Positions 34,620 through 46,162 of a stretch of DNA of 64,000 nt are shown piece after piece. The notes under the pieces were generated by a model. The model worked only from the letters and a program-made list of their open reading frames with translations, was not told the DNA's origin and did no database searches. How positions within the stretch are numbered: position 1 is the stretch's first letter; each line of letters begins with the position of its first letter. A program made the translations under genes and the position numbers. Origin of the DNA: Cycas panzhihuaensis (Eukaryota > Cycadophyta); assembly GCA_023213395.1 (NCBI GenBank), contig CM041465.1, positions 184,705,741 through 184,769,740 on the forward strand, written 5' to 3'.

Positions 34620-36822
34620 GTTCTACGATTCCATCATTCCATACTTATCAATGTCTAATTTTAAACCTATCTCCATAGGAGTTGGCGATGGATTGTATTC
34701 TTCCATCCTAAATTTTTGAATAATCTCTTTTGTATATTTTGACTATGAGTGAAAGATATGATCTGGGTCCTGCTAGACTTCCATGCCAAGAAAGTAATGT
34801 AGTAACTCTAGATCAGTAATCTCAAAGTTATTATTCAATTCTCCTTAGAGATATATAATCCATAAGTCATCAATGTAAAATATAACTAGAGTGATCAAAT
34901 AATTACGAATTTTGATATATAGATTTAGATTTAAAGATGAGTGAATAAGTTCACGCTTTTAAAAATATTCATCAATTTTCATGTACTATGCATGAGGTGA
35001 TTACTTAAGGCCATATAAGGCATTTTTAGTTTACAAACTAGGTGTTCTTTTCCATGAACAATAAAGTTGGGAGGTTGATTTAAATATATTTCCTCCTACA
35101 AATCACCATCCAAGAAGGCACTTTTTACATCCATTTAATAAATAGGCTAATTGAGTTGAGCTATAAGTGCCAAAATAAGCTTGACAGTGGTCATGTTGGT
35201 AACTAGTGTAAATGTATCATCATAATCAATACCTTTAATCTAATTGAAATCTTTAACAACTAAATGTACTTTATGTCATTAAATGGAGCCATCTACATGG
35301 AATTTTATTTTATAAATCCATCTACAATAAAAAAGTTTCTTTCTTTCAAGCAACTCAACTAGCTCCCATATATTATTTTGTAGGATAAAATCCATCTCTT
35401 CAGCCATTGTTGCTTGCTACTTTTAATCTATAGTAGCTTCATCAAAAGTGGTCAACTTAGGAGCTAACAACACGTTTTCCATTAAGGTAAAGTTTATGGA
35501 TGACATGTATTTTGATTGTCTCTTTACTTATTATGATGGTGAAGGTACATAAGAGATAAGTTGTATATATTATTTAGGAAGTCACTTTGAAGTAGCCTAA
35601 TCTTGGATAACTTTGGAGGACTGATTAGAGTAGATATAGATGTAGGGATAGGTGGTGTAGATGATATACCATGAGTGTATGTTAATGTATGAGGCATTTT
35701 TTCTATAGAAACATTTTATGGAATAGGAGGAGCAACATGTATATTTTTATACTGATTATCAAAGAATGAGATTTGTGTAACATCCAAATCTTAGTTCTCT
35801 TCTAAAAAAATAATATCCTGATATGTATACATTTTCTTAGTGGTAGGATCATATAGTTTGTATGCTTTACAACTAGGTTGGTAACCAATAAAGATATATT
35901 TCCTACTCTTATCATCTAACATTTACCTTTGTTCTTTTCATATGAGCATATATATTATACAACCAAAAGTGCGTAAATATAAGACCATGGGCTTTTGATA
36001 TGACCAAGCCTCCTTAAGAGTAATGTTTAATACCATCATGGTTGGACTTTATTTGTGAGATAGGCAGTTGTATAAAGGGTTTCAACCTAGAATTAAAGTC
36101 CTAAATTCTTAGCAGAAAGTATGGATTTGCCTTTATTGACTAAGGTCTAATTCATTCTCTTAGCAACTCTATTTTTTTGAAGTGTGTATGGGGTAGAAAC
36201 CTATTATATAATGCCATTATCCTTACAGAATTAAGTGAATTCATTTATTGTATATTCACCTTCATTATCACAACAAAGGATTTTGAGTGACTTTCCATAT
36301 TCAAGTTCAATGCCATGCATAAATTCTTTAAACTTATTAAAGGCTTTTAATTCTTATTTCAGATAATAGACTCACACTTTTTCTAGAATAATCATTAATG
36401 AATGTAATGAAATAATGATAGCCTCTAAAGGATGCTTGTGATATGGGCCCATAAATATCTGAGTGTACTAGGCTTAAAGGTTCCTTAGCATGTCAAGCTC
36501 TTCCATCTAACCTGAATGGAGTCTAATGATATTTGTCGATAACACATGCCTCACAAATATATTTAGTCTTCTTTATATTTGGTATACTATGCACCATATT
36601 TAGTTTATAAAGTAGATGAAGCATGTTCATATTTAAGTGACCTAAGCATTAATTCCATAACTAGTCTTTTGGGAAGTCTTCGAGTAACAAATTCTTTTGA
36701 AGTAAATTGTTCATCTGAATCTAAAGTTAAAGTAGAAGGATTAAATTTGGAAGCTAAACTGCTATAAGAACCAAATTCATGTGACTAGATTAAAGGCTCG
36801 ATTATAACACCAAGCTTATGTA
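34620..36822 (-). pseudogene. Copia F pol, 3' part: integrase and reverse transcriptase, truncated
   Basis: Minus-strand copia Pol downstream of the element G insertion. GAG-pre-integrase is at about 36500-36690 (KYEHASSTL and YICEACVIDKYH, with the zinc-finger Cys pair). Integrase is at about 36000-36480 (EPLSLVHSDI, FRGYHYFITFINDYSRKS, then the catalytic block near 36240). A linker with KLYDPTTKK-like residues lies near 35850. Reverse transcriptase is at about 34640-35430: AEEMDFILQNNIWELVELLE, then an FYIDDL active site near 34880 and TKEIIQKFRMEEYNPSPTPM near 34710. RNase H and the 3' LTR are absent, so the element lost its 3' end where it meets element C. Confidence 0.8.
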
Positions 36823-37284
36823 TGAAAGGAAAATATAATCATAAAAATAATATATTAATAGAACTCTAAACCATAGTAAGAATAAATAACATAAATAAAC
36901 TAAGCACATAACAAAAAACAATAGGAGATTCTAGTCTAAGCATAGACCTTTTACTAATTTGAGCAATAGTTAAAGAATTACATAGATAAAAACCTCAACT
37001 CTTCTCATCATCTCATTAAAGACTCATCCAACCTTCTTATATGTGTCATTACATAAGAATATATAAATATAACTTTATAAGATACTACTTTATGATTTTA
37101 TAATACAATGGGCATAAACCATGGGCTGAAAAGTACCCCCATAGGACACTCAAAAAAATTTCATAGAGGCTCTCTCTTTCGAACCCCTGCTTAAAGGGTT
37201 GTTGGCCTACCAGACCCCATAAAGAGGCTCTAGTATAATGCTTATACCGATGTAACATTTGCAAAGCGTTCAATATATCCAACA
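36823..37284 (-). repeat. Element G 3' LTR, long form
   Basis: Minus-strand start TGTTGGATATATTGAACGC at 37284, end TCCTTTCA at 36823; 462 bp. It has about 97 bp (about 37108-37204) that the 5' LTR lacks. Confidence 0.85.
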
Positions 37285-37296
37285 ATCTCCCACCTA
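37285..37296 (-). promoter_or_regulatory. Element G polypurine tract
   Basis: Minus-strand TAGGTGGGAGAT just upstream of the 3' LTR. Confidence 0.7.
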
Positions 37297-40200
37297 TTGA
37301 ACACTTTATAGAAAACTTACATATATAACTAGTAAATACCAAAATCGTAAATACCCATTGCCTTTCTACTTCATCTAAATTTTTCTATGCTAACAATCTT
37401 GGTCAATGAGTTTGTAGTATTTTCTTATGTAGTAATCTTTTGCAAGTCTACTTTGTCATCTTAAACTATTTCTCTCACAAAATGGAATTGCACATCAATA
37501 TGCTTTGACTAAGTATGAAATAAGGGCTTCTTTGCTAGGTAGATTATGCTTTAATTATCATAAATTATCTTCACAACCTCTTGCTTGAAGTCAACATCTA
37601 TGCATAATCTCTGTAACCAAACTGCTTCCTTGCATGCATGAGTAGCTACTATATATTCTATGTATATGCTAGAGGATGTCACAACTTACTATCTTTTATT
37701 CATCTAGTTAATTGGACTACCATAAAGGGTAAAAACATACCCACTTATAGATCGTTTACTGTCAAGATCTCTAGCCCAATTAATATCAACAAATCCTCTC
37801 AAGTTCACTATTCTACTCTCTATGGGACCTTCTTGGTATCAAATTCCATAGTCTAATTACCCTATAGATACCTAAAAATCCCTTTTATAGCTACCTAATG
37901 CTCCTTACCTATGTTTGACATGTACTTACTAACTACTCCCATTGCATAGAAAATGTTTGGTCAAGTATAAACCATCACATATATCAAACTACCAACTACA
38001 CTAGCATAAGAGATAAATACCATGTCTTTAACTTCTTGGTGAGTCTTTAGATATTGTTTAGTTGATAATTTTAAACCAGCAGGAAGAGGAATATTAATTG
38101 GTTTATTATCTTGCAAAATAAATTACTACAATATCATCTCAATGTACTACCTTTGGCTAGGCCAAATGTTATATTCCTCCTATCCCTTTTTATCTTAATA
38201 CCCAAAATAAAATATGTAGCATTAAGGTCCTTCACCTTAAAATGAGATGTCAGTTATCCTTTCACAAGTGAGTTCATTTCTATATTGTTACCAACTAAGA
38301 CTATATCATCAATATATAAAGCTAGAATAACAAAGTGATCCCCAACTTATTTATAATAGATATAATGATTTGCTTTACTGCATACAAATACATCTACCAA
38401 TATATGTGAATCAAACTTCTAATACCACATGCTTAGTGACTGCTTTAGGCCATATAATGAATTTCTCAACATCCACACCATATTCTCCTTCCCCACAACT
38501 TTAAAACCTTCAAGATATAAAATATAAATTTCTTCCTTGAGGTTACCATGAAGAAATGCAGTTTTTATATCTATTTGATCTACCTCAAAATTATAGGCTA
38601 TAACTAACAGAAATTTAATTGAAGCTACCTTTATAATAAGAGAAAATACCTCATTAAAATTTATTCCCTTGACTAGGAATAATCCTTTGTTACCAAGTGG
38701 ACCTTGCACTTTTCCACAGTACTATCTACCTAAAACTTCTTCTTGAAGATCTATTTACTATTAACAAGTTTTTTACCATTAAGAAGATCCACTAAATTCC
38801 ATGTGTTATTTTTGTCTAAGGCTATCATTTCTTTGCCTATGGTCTTCATTAAGAGTTAGCTCTCTTTTGACTCTAAATCCTTCTAAATAGTACCTAGATC
38901 ATTATCTATAGTAGATAAAACAAAAGAGAAGTAATAAAGGTATTTAAGAGTATACCTGTTAAGAAATCTTCTCTCACGAGTTGATCTCCTCAAGATGTAG
39001 GGTTCTTGAGGTTAGGCTACCTCCATAATTGGTCCTTTATCTTTAGTTGACTCATATTCTAATATAGAATCTTCATCTTTTACCTTAAATTATACCTTCT
39101 TAGAGTCTTTCTCCTTTGGTTTCTCATCCTACTTTAGAAACTGAAACTCCTCTCTAAAAATGACATCATGACTATACACAACCTTTTATGTTTTAGGGTT
39201 ATAAAGCTTATACCTTTTAACACCATTACTATAGCTAATAAAAATAGTTTTTTGCACTTTAAAATCAAACTTAGTCTTTTGTAGGCTAGGAATATATATA
39301 AAAGATTTACAACTAAAAACTCTAAGATGATTAAGAGATGGTTTCTTACTAGACCATACTTCTTTAGGTATTTTATATACTAAGGTCATTATCGGTGATC
39401 TATTTATCAAGTAGATCACAATCATCATAGCCTCAACCTAAAATTTCTTCTCTAAACTAGCAACACTGAGCACACTCCTTGATCTGTCCAATAAGGTCCT
39501 ATTCATCCTTTTAGTAACTCTATTCTATTATGATATATAATGAGTTGTCTTCTGCCTTATTATCCTATAATACTTATAGAATTGCTTGAAATCCTTTAAG
39601 AAAGACTCACCTTTATTATTAGTCCTTAATACCTTGATCTACTTGTCGCTTTGATTCTCAACCAAGGCCTCAAATTCTTTAAATTTACTAAAGACCTTAT
39701 GAATGAAACAAAATATTTGAACCCACCTAATAAGGGTACATCAATAGGGCTAAAAATATCATTGTGTACCAATTGAAAAATACCATTTTCTCTCTTTAAG
39801 ATTAAGGAAAAACTAGCTTAATTCTATTTTCCATATATATAATGCTTATAGAAATCAAAATCAAAATCAAAAGAGCCATTAATTCTAGAGGTGTCTTCTA
39901 TCATACCTTTGGAGAATAAATCATGAAGGCCTTTCTCTCTAATGTGGCCTAATATTTGATGCCACAACATAGTTTTATTAGTAAGTGATACTTGGGTCTC
40001 GCTTACATTATTGATACTTTCTATAATAACTAGACTGTAATTGCCAACATATACTATATTTGTATCAAGCTTATATATTATTCCAAATTAGACCCCTCTT
40101 ACTAACCCCAATGCTCCTTAAATTATTTTGCAATTATTGTTATTAAAAATCACTTATATTTGTGTATCACTTAATTGATTAATAGATAATAGACTCACAA

Positions 40201-41254
40201 CCAAACTAGGAATATAACTTACACTAGGGATAGTTTTAACCCTTCCATCCCTAAATTGAACCTTTACCCTTCCAAGATCCATACTTTTATATGGCTGATA
40301 ATCCCCAGGAAATACTTCACCTCTATTAATACTTTTATATTAACAAAGCCACTTCTTATAGGGAGTAACATGAAGCAAAGTACCATAATCAATTAACCAA
40401 GATCTAACATTTAACAACTTACCTAAAGTTACCAAATAAACATCACCATCATCTTCATTGGAGGCTTTTGATACCATAAAAGAGGTAGCTTTATGTGACT
40501 CTCCCTTATCAACCTTGGCTTAACACTAGCTCTTTATATAGCCAACCTTCCCACATCTCCAACATACCAAGGGGCCTCTACTTAGAGATTTAGATTTCCC
40601 TCTAGATTTTGGTTGTTTATTCCTAGGCCTTTATTGGTTGTAATTTAATGTTTGACCATTAATTTCTAATACTTATTTTGAATCATTCTTAGAAGATTTT
40701 CACCTTATCTCTTTTAATAGTAGGATGATAGCAACATCGACAAATTTTAGGGTGATAATATCCATACTACTAATCATTATTATAAGATTATCCTAGGAAT
40801 TAGGAAATAAGTATAATAGGGTAATACTCTTATCTTTCTTAAACATTATTATTCCAACTAAAATAAGTTGGATCACCATGGTGTTAAATGCAGTGAAATG
40901 ATCTGTAACTACATCTCTATCACTCATCCTAAATGAATATAACTTTTTTTAAAGAAATAACTTATTAACTAGAGACTTAGTCTAATACAGAGCCTCTAAC
41001 TTTTTCCATAAATCTTTGGCCATAGAATATATGGTAATATTCAATAATACCATGTATGAAAAGTATAACCTTATTAAACTAATTATTTTTTTATTAAACT
41101 TCTTCTAGTCTTCATCAGCCATATCCATATACTTTATTACTATTACAACGATCTACTAATCCTTCTAGATGAGGATATATTCCATCTTTATCTTCTATAA
41201 CTCAAAGTTTTGGCCATTGAACTTTTTAATCTCCATCTTCATAATGCTTGCCAT
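37297..41254 (-). pseudogene. Element G copia gag-pol, decayed
   Basis: The likely start is the ATG at 41254 (MASIMKMEIKKFNGQNFEL), a typical copia Gag N-terminus. Gag continues to a zinc knuckle near 40520-40570 (CWRCGKVGYIKS.C, where His is now Tyr). Protease near 40380-40420 shows WLIDYGTLLHVTPYKKW, with Asp-Tyr-Gly in place of Asp-Ser/Thr-Gly. GAG-pre-integrase is near 39950 (LWHQILGHIREKGLHDLF). The integrase core runs about 39430-39800 and an 80-codon open piece (39186-39428) carries its end, with INRSPIMTL. RT runs about 38000-38900; a 96-codon open piece (38419-38709) shows FNEVFSLIIKVASIKFLLVI and VDQIDIKTAFLHGNL. RNase H (about 37350-37900) shows YIVATHACKEAVWLQRLCID. Stops and at least one frameshift make it non-functional. 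Confidence 0.88.
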
Positions 41255-41323
41255 AATCTTTGTACTCAAGATCATTAAATAAAGCTTCCACTTGCCAAAT
41301 AACTTCCCACAAAATTAAAACCC

Positions 41324-41338
41324 TTAGATCTGATGCTA
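41324..41338 (-). promoter_or_regulatory. Element G primer binding site (tRNA-Met type)
   Basis: Minus-strand AGCATCAGATCTAAG next to the 5' LTR end. It matches TGGTATCAGATC-type primer sites with two changes. Confidence 0.65.
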
Positions 41339-41340
41339 AA

Positions 41341-41705
41341 TAAAGAGAAAATATAACCATGAAAGTAATGTATTAATATAACTCTAAACCATACAAAGAA
41401 AAAATAACATAAATAAACTAAATATACAATAAAAAATATTGGGAGATTCTAGTTTAAGAATAAATATTTTATTAATTTAAACAATACCTAAAGAATTACA
41501 GAGATAAAAACTCTTAACTCTTCTCATTAACTTATCAAAGACTCATCTAACCCTCTTATATATACCATTACATAAAAATATATACATATAACTTTATAAG
41601 ATACTACCTTGTAGTTTTATAATATAATAGGTATAAACCATAAAGGGGCTCAGGTATAATGCTTATACCCATGTAACACTTGCAAAGTATGCAATATCTC
41701 CAATA
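41341..41705 (-). repeat. Element G 5' LTR, short form
   Basis: 365 bp, minus-strand start TATTGGAGATATTGC (TG changed to TA) at 41705. It matches 36823-37284 except for the missing segment, whose ends share CAT. Confidence 0.85.
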
Positions 41706-43042
41706 GTATAGTCCATGATTTTCATATTGATATTTAGATCTATAATTAGGCATTTTCTAAGATGACTAAATAGAACATCAAAGTTTTGTTTATTTATCTG
41801 GCTAATAGATAATAGATTATGTGTCATGCTAGGTATATAAAAGAATTATTTTGTCATGTGTCATGGTTAGTAACTTTTAGAATAACATCATCTCCAAAAG
41901 TTAAAGATTAATTCTGAATTAGTCTTATATCAATGAGAATTTCTTCTAAACTAGTCATATGTTGAGAGACACCTGAATTAATCAACCAAGATATATCAGA
42001 ATGTTGAGTTGATAAAGTAGTAAAGAAAAAAGTTTAAGAGTCAATAATGTAGTTTCCTTGATTCTAACTCTAGTTATGATTCCTATTCTACTAGTTACCT
42101 TGAGGAGTATTTTGATTTTATATCATTGGTATGTGATAATTAGGTTGATTTTATCTCTATGGTCCTTGATAATTTTTGTATCTATGATTCTGATTACCTT
42201 GCATGGTAGGGTAGTTTTGAGACCATTATTATTGAAGGTCAACTCTCTTATTTTCATAATCATGTGTTATATGTCCAAGTTTACCATAATAGTGACAAAT
42301 AACCTGAGGATTATATGGTGGGTGATTTAAGGCAGACGTGGCTAATATGGCTGCTAGTTCAAATTTATTAAATCAAATTGATGGTTCAATTATGGATATT
42401 GTTGTCTTCCTCTATGATAGGCTACAAATGTTGGTATAGAAGAGAAAGCACTTCTATTACCTGATTGATTTTGAATGTATTCTTTCTTGGAGTAGTAGAC
42501 CTTCAAATATGTTGAAGTTAATAATGACAAGTCAATCTATATGTGACATATTGGATATAAAGGAATTATATCTAGGTGGCAAAACATTAGCTATATAGGA
42601 TACGACATCACTATCATCTGGTGGCTAACTTATCACTTTCAACTAATTCTTAATCACATTGATTTAGGATAAATGAGCTACTATAGATCCTATAAATAGA
42701 ATGGGATAAAGTTGAGCTTTTAGCATCATTACCCTAGCATTGTCCTTCCTCTTATAAAGTGTATATAAGATATTCCAAACATTAGTAGATATAGGGCTTA
42801 TTTTAATGTTTTAGTTGACATTGTCTTTACGGGATAAGTGTAAAAAAGAAAGGGAAACTTTATCAAACTCTTGAAAGGCAGCTACAACATCTAGATTAGG
42901 AGGAATGAGATTCTAAGGATCATTAGGGTCTTCAGTAGCAACTAACATAGGAAATTTTCCATAAACATAAGACCAAAGTTTATTTATTATTACTATATTC
43001 TTGACTCATTATGCCATAAAGTCTAATTGTATTAGCTACCAT
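41706..43042 (-). pseudogene. Copia F gag and protease
   Basis: This is the upstream half of copia F, on the minus strand. The likely Gag start is the ATG at 43042 (MVANTIRLYGIMSQEYSN). Gag shows FIGSIVAHLS, VSYIANVLPPRYNSFISNMS (capsid-type block near 42540) and a zinc knuckle near 42280-42320 (CHYYGKLGHITHDY, with two Cys changed to Tyr). An Asn/Gln-rich tail follows. Protease begins near 41990 with SWLINSGVSQHMTS, where the catalytic Asp of Asp-Ser-Gly is Asn. The frame runs on to 41706, where element G interrupts it, and continues at 36822. The many Tyr-for-Cys and Asn-for-Asp changes are all single transitions. Confidence 0.82.
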
Positions 43043-43907
43043 TATTTAAAGTGCCATGATGTCTCAAATATGTGTCCTATCTACTTAAAATGGTATGTTA
43101 ATCTATGGTCTCTTTCTAAGTGTCTCAATCCTAATAACCCTTAGTAATTAGGATGATTCTGTCTAATGGTATACTTTCTCACAAATGGTAGCTTAGAGAC
43201 CCAATATATCTGAAGGTACATAGGTGCTACAAAAAGCTTGGTTACCCCCATAACACCATTGACCCACCTATACTAGATTTATAACATGAATAATAGATCC
43301 TTGTTTAAGGGCATGATTAACAACTAAGATGCTCACCCCCTTTGAGTTTAGCTTGGTCTCAAAACTTTAAGGTTTTGGGGTATAACACCTTAACCTACCA
43401 CTTAATACACCTAATAGCTAATGGATTCCTTTAATATCCATAGAATTTGAGAAAGACCACTAGTGTGTATAGAGTAGTAACTTCAGAGGTCCTAACCATT
43501 TCCCTTGTAAGGCTAGTATAAGGGTGGTTTAATTCAGATGTTATCGTTTTTATGTTTTAATTTTTTTAAAATATGTTTTGTGATTAAAAAAAATTATATT
43601 TTAAGTAGTATTAAAAAAAAACCTAATTTTTTTAAAAAATTACCTTAAAAAAATTAAACAATAGACCTAAAATAATTATAAATGATAAAATGACAAACTT
43701 TAGGTTAGAGACCTTTATCAAAAATAGAATATTCTCTAAACGTACAAATTTTAATAACCTAAAGTTTTTTAAACTTTATAAAAAGTAAAAATGTAATGAT
43801 AGGATTTTGAAAAATGATGATATAGAGTTAGATATAGAGGGTTGGATCTCTCTACTGGGATTATAGAATCTTAATGTGATTACTCTATTAAAGGAATGAC
43901 ACTACCA
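43043..43907. other. Stretch upstream of copia F gag, no gene seen
   Basis: This is expected to hold the leader and 5' LTR of copia F, but I found neither a tRNA-Met-type primer motif nor a second LTR copy. An A/T-rich run lies at 43560-43640. Confidence 0.4.
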
Positions 43908-43937
43908 AGATTAGTTTGAGTGGTTATATGTCATAGT
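43908..43937. repeat. Flanking duplication of element A, left copy (30 bp)
   Basis: Thirty bases immediately before the 5' LTR recur at 53441-53470 with one mismatch. This is far longer than a copia target duplication of about 5 bp. Confidence 0.75.
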
Positions 43938-44287
43938 TGTTGGGAATAATCCCAATGTCATTAAAGCACTTGTGCCTTAGGGCCCTTCAAAGCCACCTTT
44001 GAGGGCCCCTAGGGCACCTTGAGCCTCCCAATAGTCGCCAGGAGTTGACACCACTTTTTTTAAGGTACGCGCTTTCATTTATTGTTTTTAATTTTTTAAA
44101 TATATTTTGAATTATCTGTTAGCTAACGTGCAAGTAGGGTGATGGCACTTGATGCCTCCCTAAAATCATTATTTAAAGGGTGGGAATACCTCCCTGGTAT
44201 TTTTTAACACTGCCAACTATCTGAAATCACCTATTTTATCAAAATGCTCACGTTCTAAAGTCCTGCTCTACTCTTCCGACTCCATCA
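43938..44287 (+). repeat. Element A 5' LTR
   Basis: Starts TGTTGGGAATAATCCCAATG, ends CCGACTCCATCA; pairs with 53083-53433. A TATA-like TATTTAAA (44170-44177) is conserved in the 3' copy (53316-53323). Confidence 0.9.
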
Positions 44288-44289
44288 CT

Positions 44290-44302
44290 TAGTATCAGAT
44301 CC
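44290..44302 (+). promoter_or_regulatory. Element A primer binding site (tRNA-Met type)
   Basis: TAGTATCAGATCC a few bases after the LTR matches the TGGTATCAGA primer motif with one change. Confidence 0.8.
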
Positions 44303-44785
44303 AAATAAGTATTGATATTTTGCTCATATTGATTTAGCTTCTCATATATCTAGTGAAATACATGCATATGACTACTAGTTAAGATCCTGGTAAGCTTACC
44401 TGTTCATTGGAGAAGACGGTTTAGTGTTTCATCCATTGTGAAAGATGTTCTCTCACTCAGAAGTCTGCACTGCAAACCTATCATAGCTTACCAGGTTCTT
44501 CGTGTATTTTTTTAAAAATATAAATATAAATATATATTTTATTTATTTGATGAGTTTTAGTGAATATATTTCAAAAATCTAATTTATTTGATATATTTGA
44601 GTGATCGGGCTAAACATAGATCCCGTAGAAAGGATATACTTATATATATCTATCTTTTTTTGTATTTATTATTATTTTTTTTTCAATTCTACTATCACCA
44701 ATACTATTTGCTTCATTCTCTTTTGTTGTTTGTTGTCTCAGTTTCTAATTTTTTCTATGTACCATACCCAGTATCACTATATTTT

Positions 44786-44870
44786 CCACTATGTATTCCT
44801 TGGATAGCTTGACTATATTCCACCACCGTGTATTCTTTGGGTAGCTTGACTATATTCCACCGTGTATACC
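44786..44870. repeat. Tandem minisatellite, 37-bp unit, about 2.3 copies
   Basis: The unit carries 'tagcttgactatattcca'. Copies at 44786-44822 and 44823-44858 differ at a few positions, and a partial third copy follows. Confidence 0.75.
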
Positions 44871-45453
44871 TCCCTTCAGGGAGTCGAATTGGACTACAAA
44901 GGTTGTAGAAACTACTTTTTGTGCTACAAATCTCGCTGTTATAATCATCTGCTAGAAGTTGATTCTTGCATGCTATATTTCTACATCATTTAGGAGCAAA
45001 GATGTCGATGAGAACCATCTAAGTGACACCGATATCTGGATGGAAAAAGGCTTGAATCCCCATCTTTATAATAACTAAAATTTCCAACTGAGATCTGTAT
45101 CTCTGACCCTTACAGCTTGCTCCCGCTCGCACTTAACTTACAACCACATTTATGCTATCTAAGGGACGTAGTCATCCTAAACATATATTGAACTCTGTGT
45201 GCCCTAATCATTGACTCGGGTGTGAGATTTGCCCCGCTCTGGATAAGCTTTTGCAATAAGATGAACCAAACTCCTCCCCAAACTCTTCTCTGTGTTGAAC
45301 ACCTACCGTGCCCTCAAGAATTGCACGTAGCTCACCGTGCCCTCAGCATGCCCTTGTCTGAATAGACTCTATAGAACAAACAGGGTGTAATATAATCCAT
45401 AGGAAGGGCATTTATTGGTATTCAATTGGTACTCAGATCTTAATTCTGTGGAT

Positions 45454-45461
45454 TATAAATA
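45454..45461 (+). promoter_or_regulatory. TATA box of an unidentified promoter
   Basis: TATAAATA followed by a C-rich stretch, inside the inserted region of element A. It resembles an LTR core promoter but belongs to neither LTR of element A. Confidence 0.4.
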
Positions 45462-45566
45462 GTCTCCCCCTTGAAACTTCAAAATTTTCTATTTCTTAAA
45501 AACCCCCAGTCTTCACGAACAATGTTGTTGACTGCAGTAGTCCTTTTTTTCTTTTTTCAATCTTCT

Positions 45567-45570
<4 letters not shown>

Positions 45571-45650
<80 letters not shown>
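45571..45650. repeat. (TA)n microsatellite, first tract
   Basis: About 40 uninterrupted TA units. Open frames across it encode only Ile-Tyr repeats and are artefacts. Confidence 0.95.
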
Positions 45651-45653
<3 letters not shown>

Positions 45654-45983
45654 GCATCTTATCAGGCTTATAAAGATTGCTTTTGCGTGTCCTTTATTTT
45701 AATTTCATTTCGTTACTTTGTACTTGCATTCTCACCTATTGTATTCTCACGGGAAGACTATTTGTTATGTTCACATGTGCTTACACAAGTTTCTTAGTCC
45801 CTTTACTTTTATTTATTTATTTTTCTCCTTCAAAGTATATGTGTGTGTGTGCGTGTGTGTTTTGCACCTTTGAATTTAAGTATTTTTTGGCTTTTTTTTT
45901 TTAAATTGCATTTGTAGTGAGTTATAATATACCTCTGAATCTTTTGGTATCTGTGTACATGATGGCAGCGGTGATGCCTCTTA

Positions 45984-46162
<179 letters not shown>

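Larger units (their letters stand above)
36823..41705 (-). mobile_element. Element G: Ty1/copia retrotransposon inserted in copia F
   Basis: LTRs 41341-41705 (5') and 36823-37284 (3') flank gag-pol on the minus strand, with primer site and polypurine tract at the expected ends. Total length is about 4.9 kb. Flanks are ATGTA (36818-36822) and GTATA (41706-41710), not an exact target duplication. The copia F frame resumes on both sides, so G is the later insertion. Confidence 0.88.

Noticed and set aside
36579-36767. 62-codon plus-strand open frame
   Set aside because: Antisense shadow of the copia F GAG-pre-integrase region.
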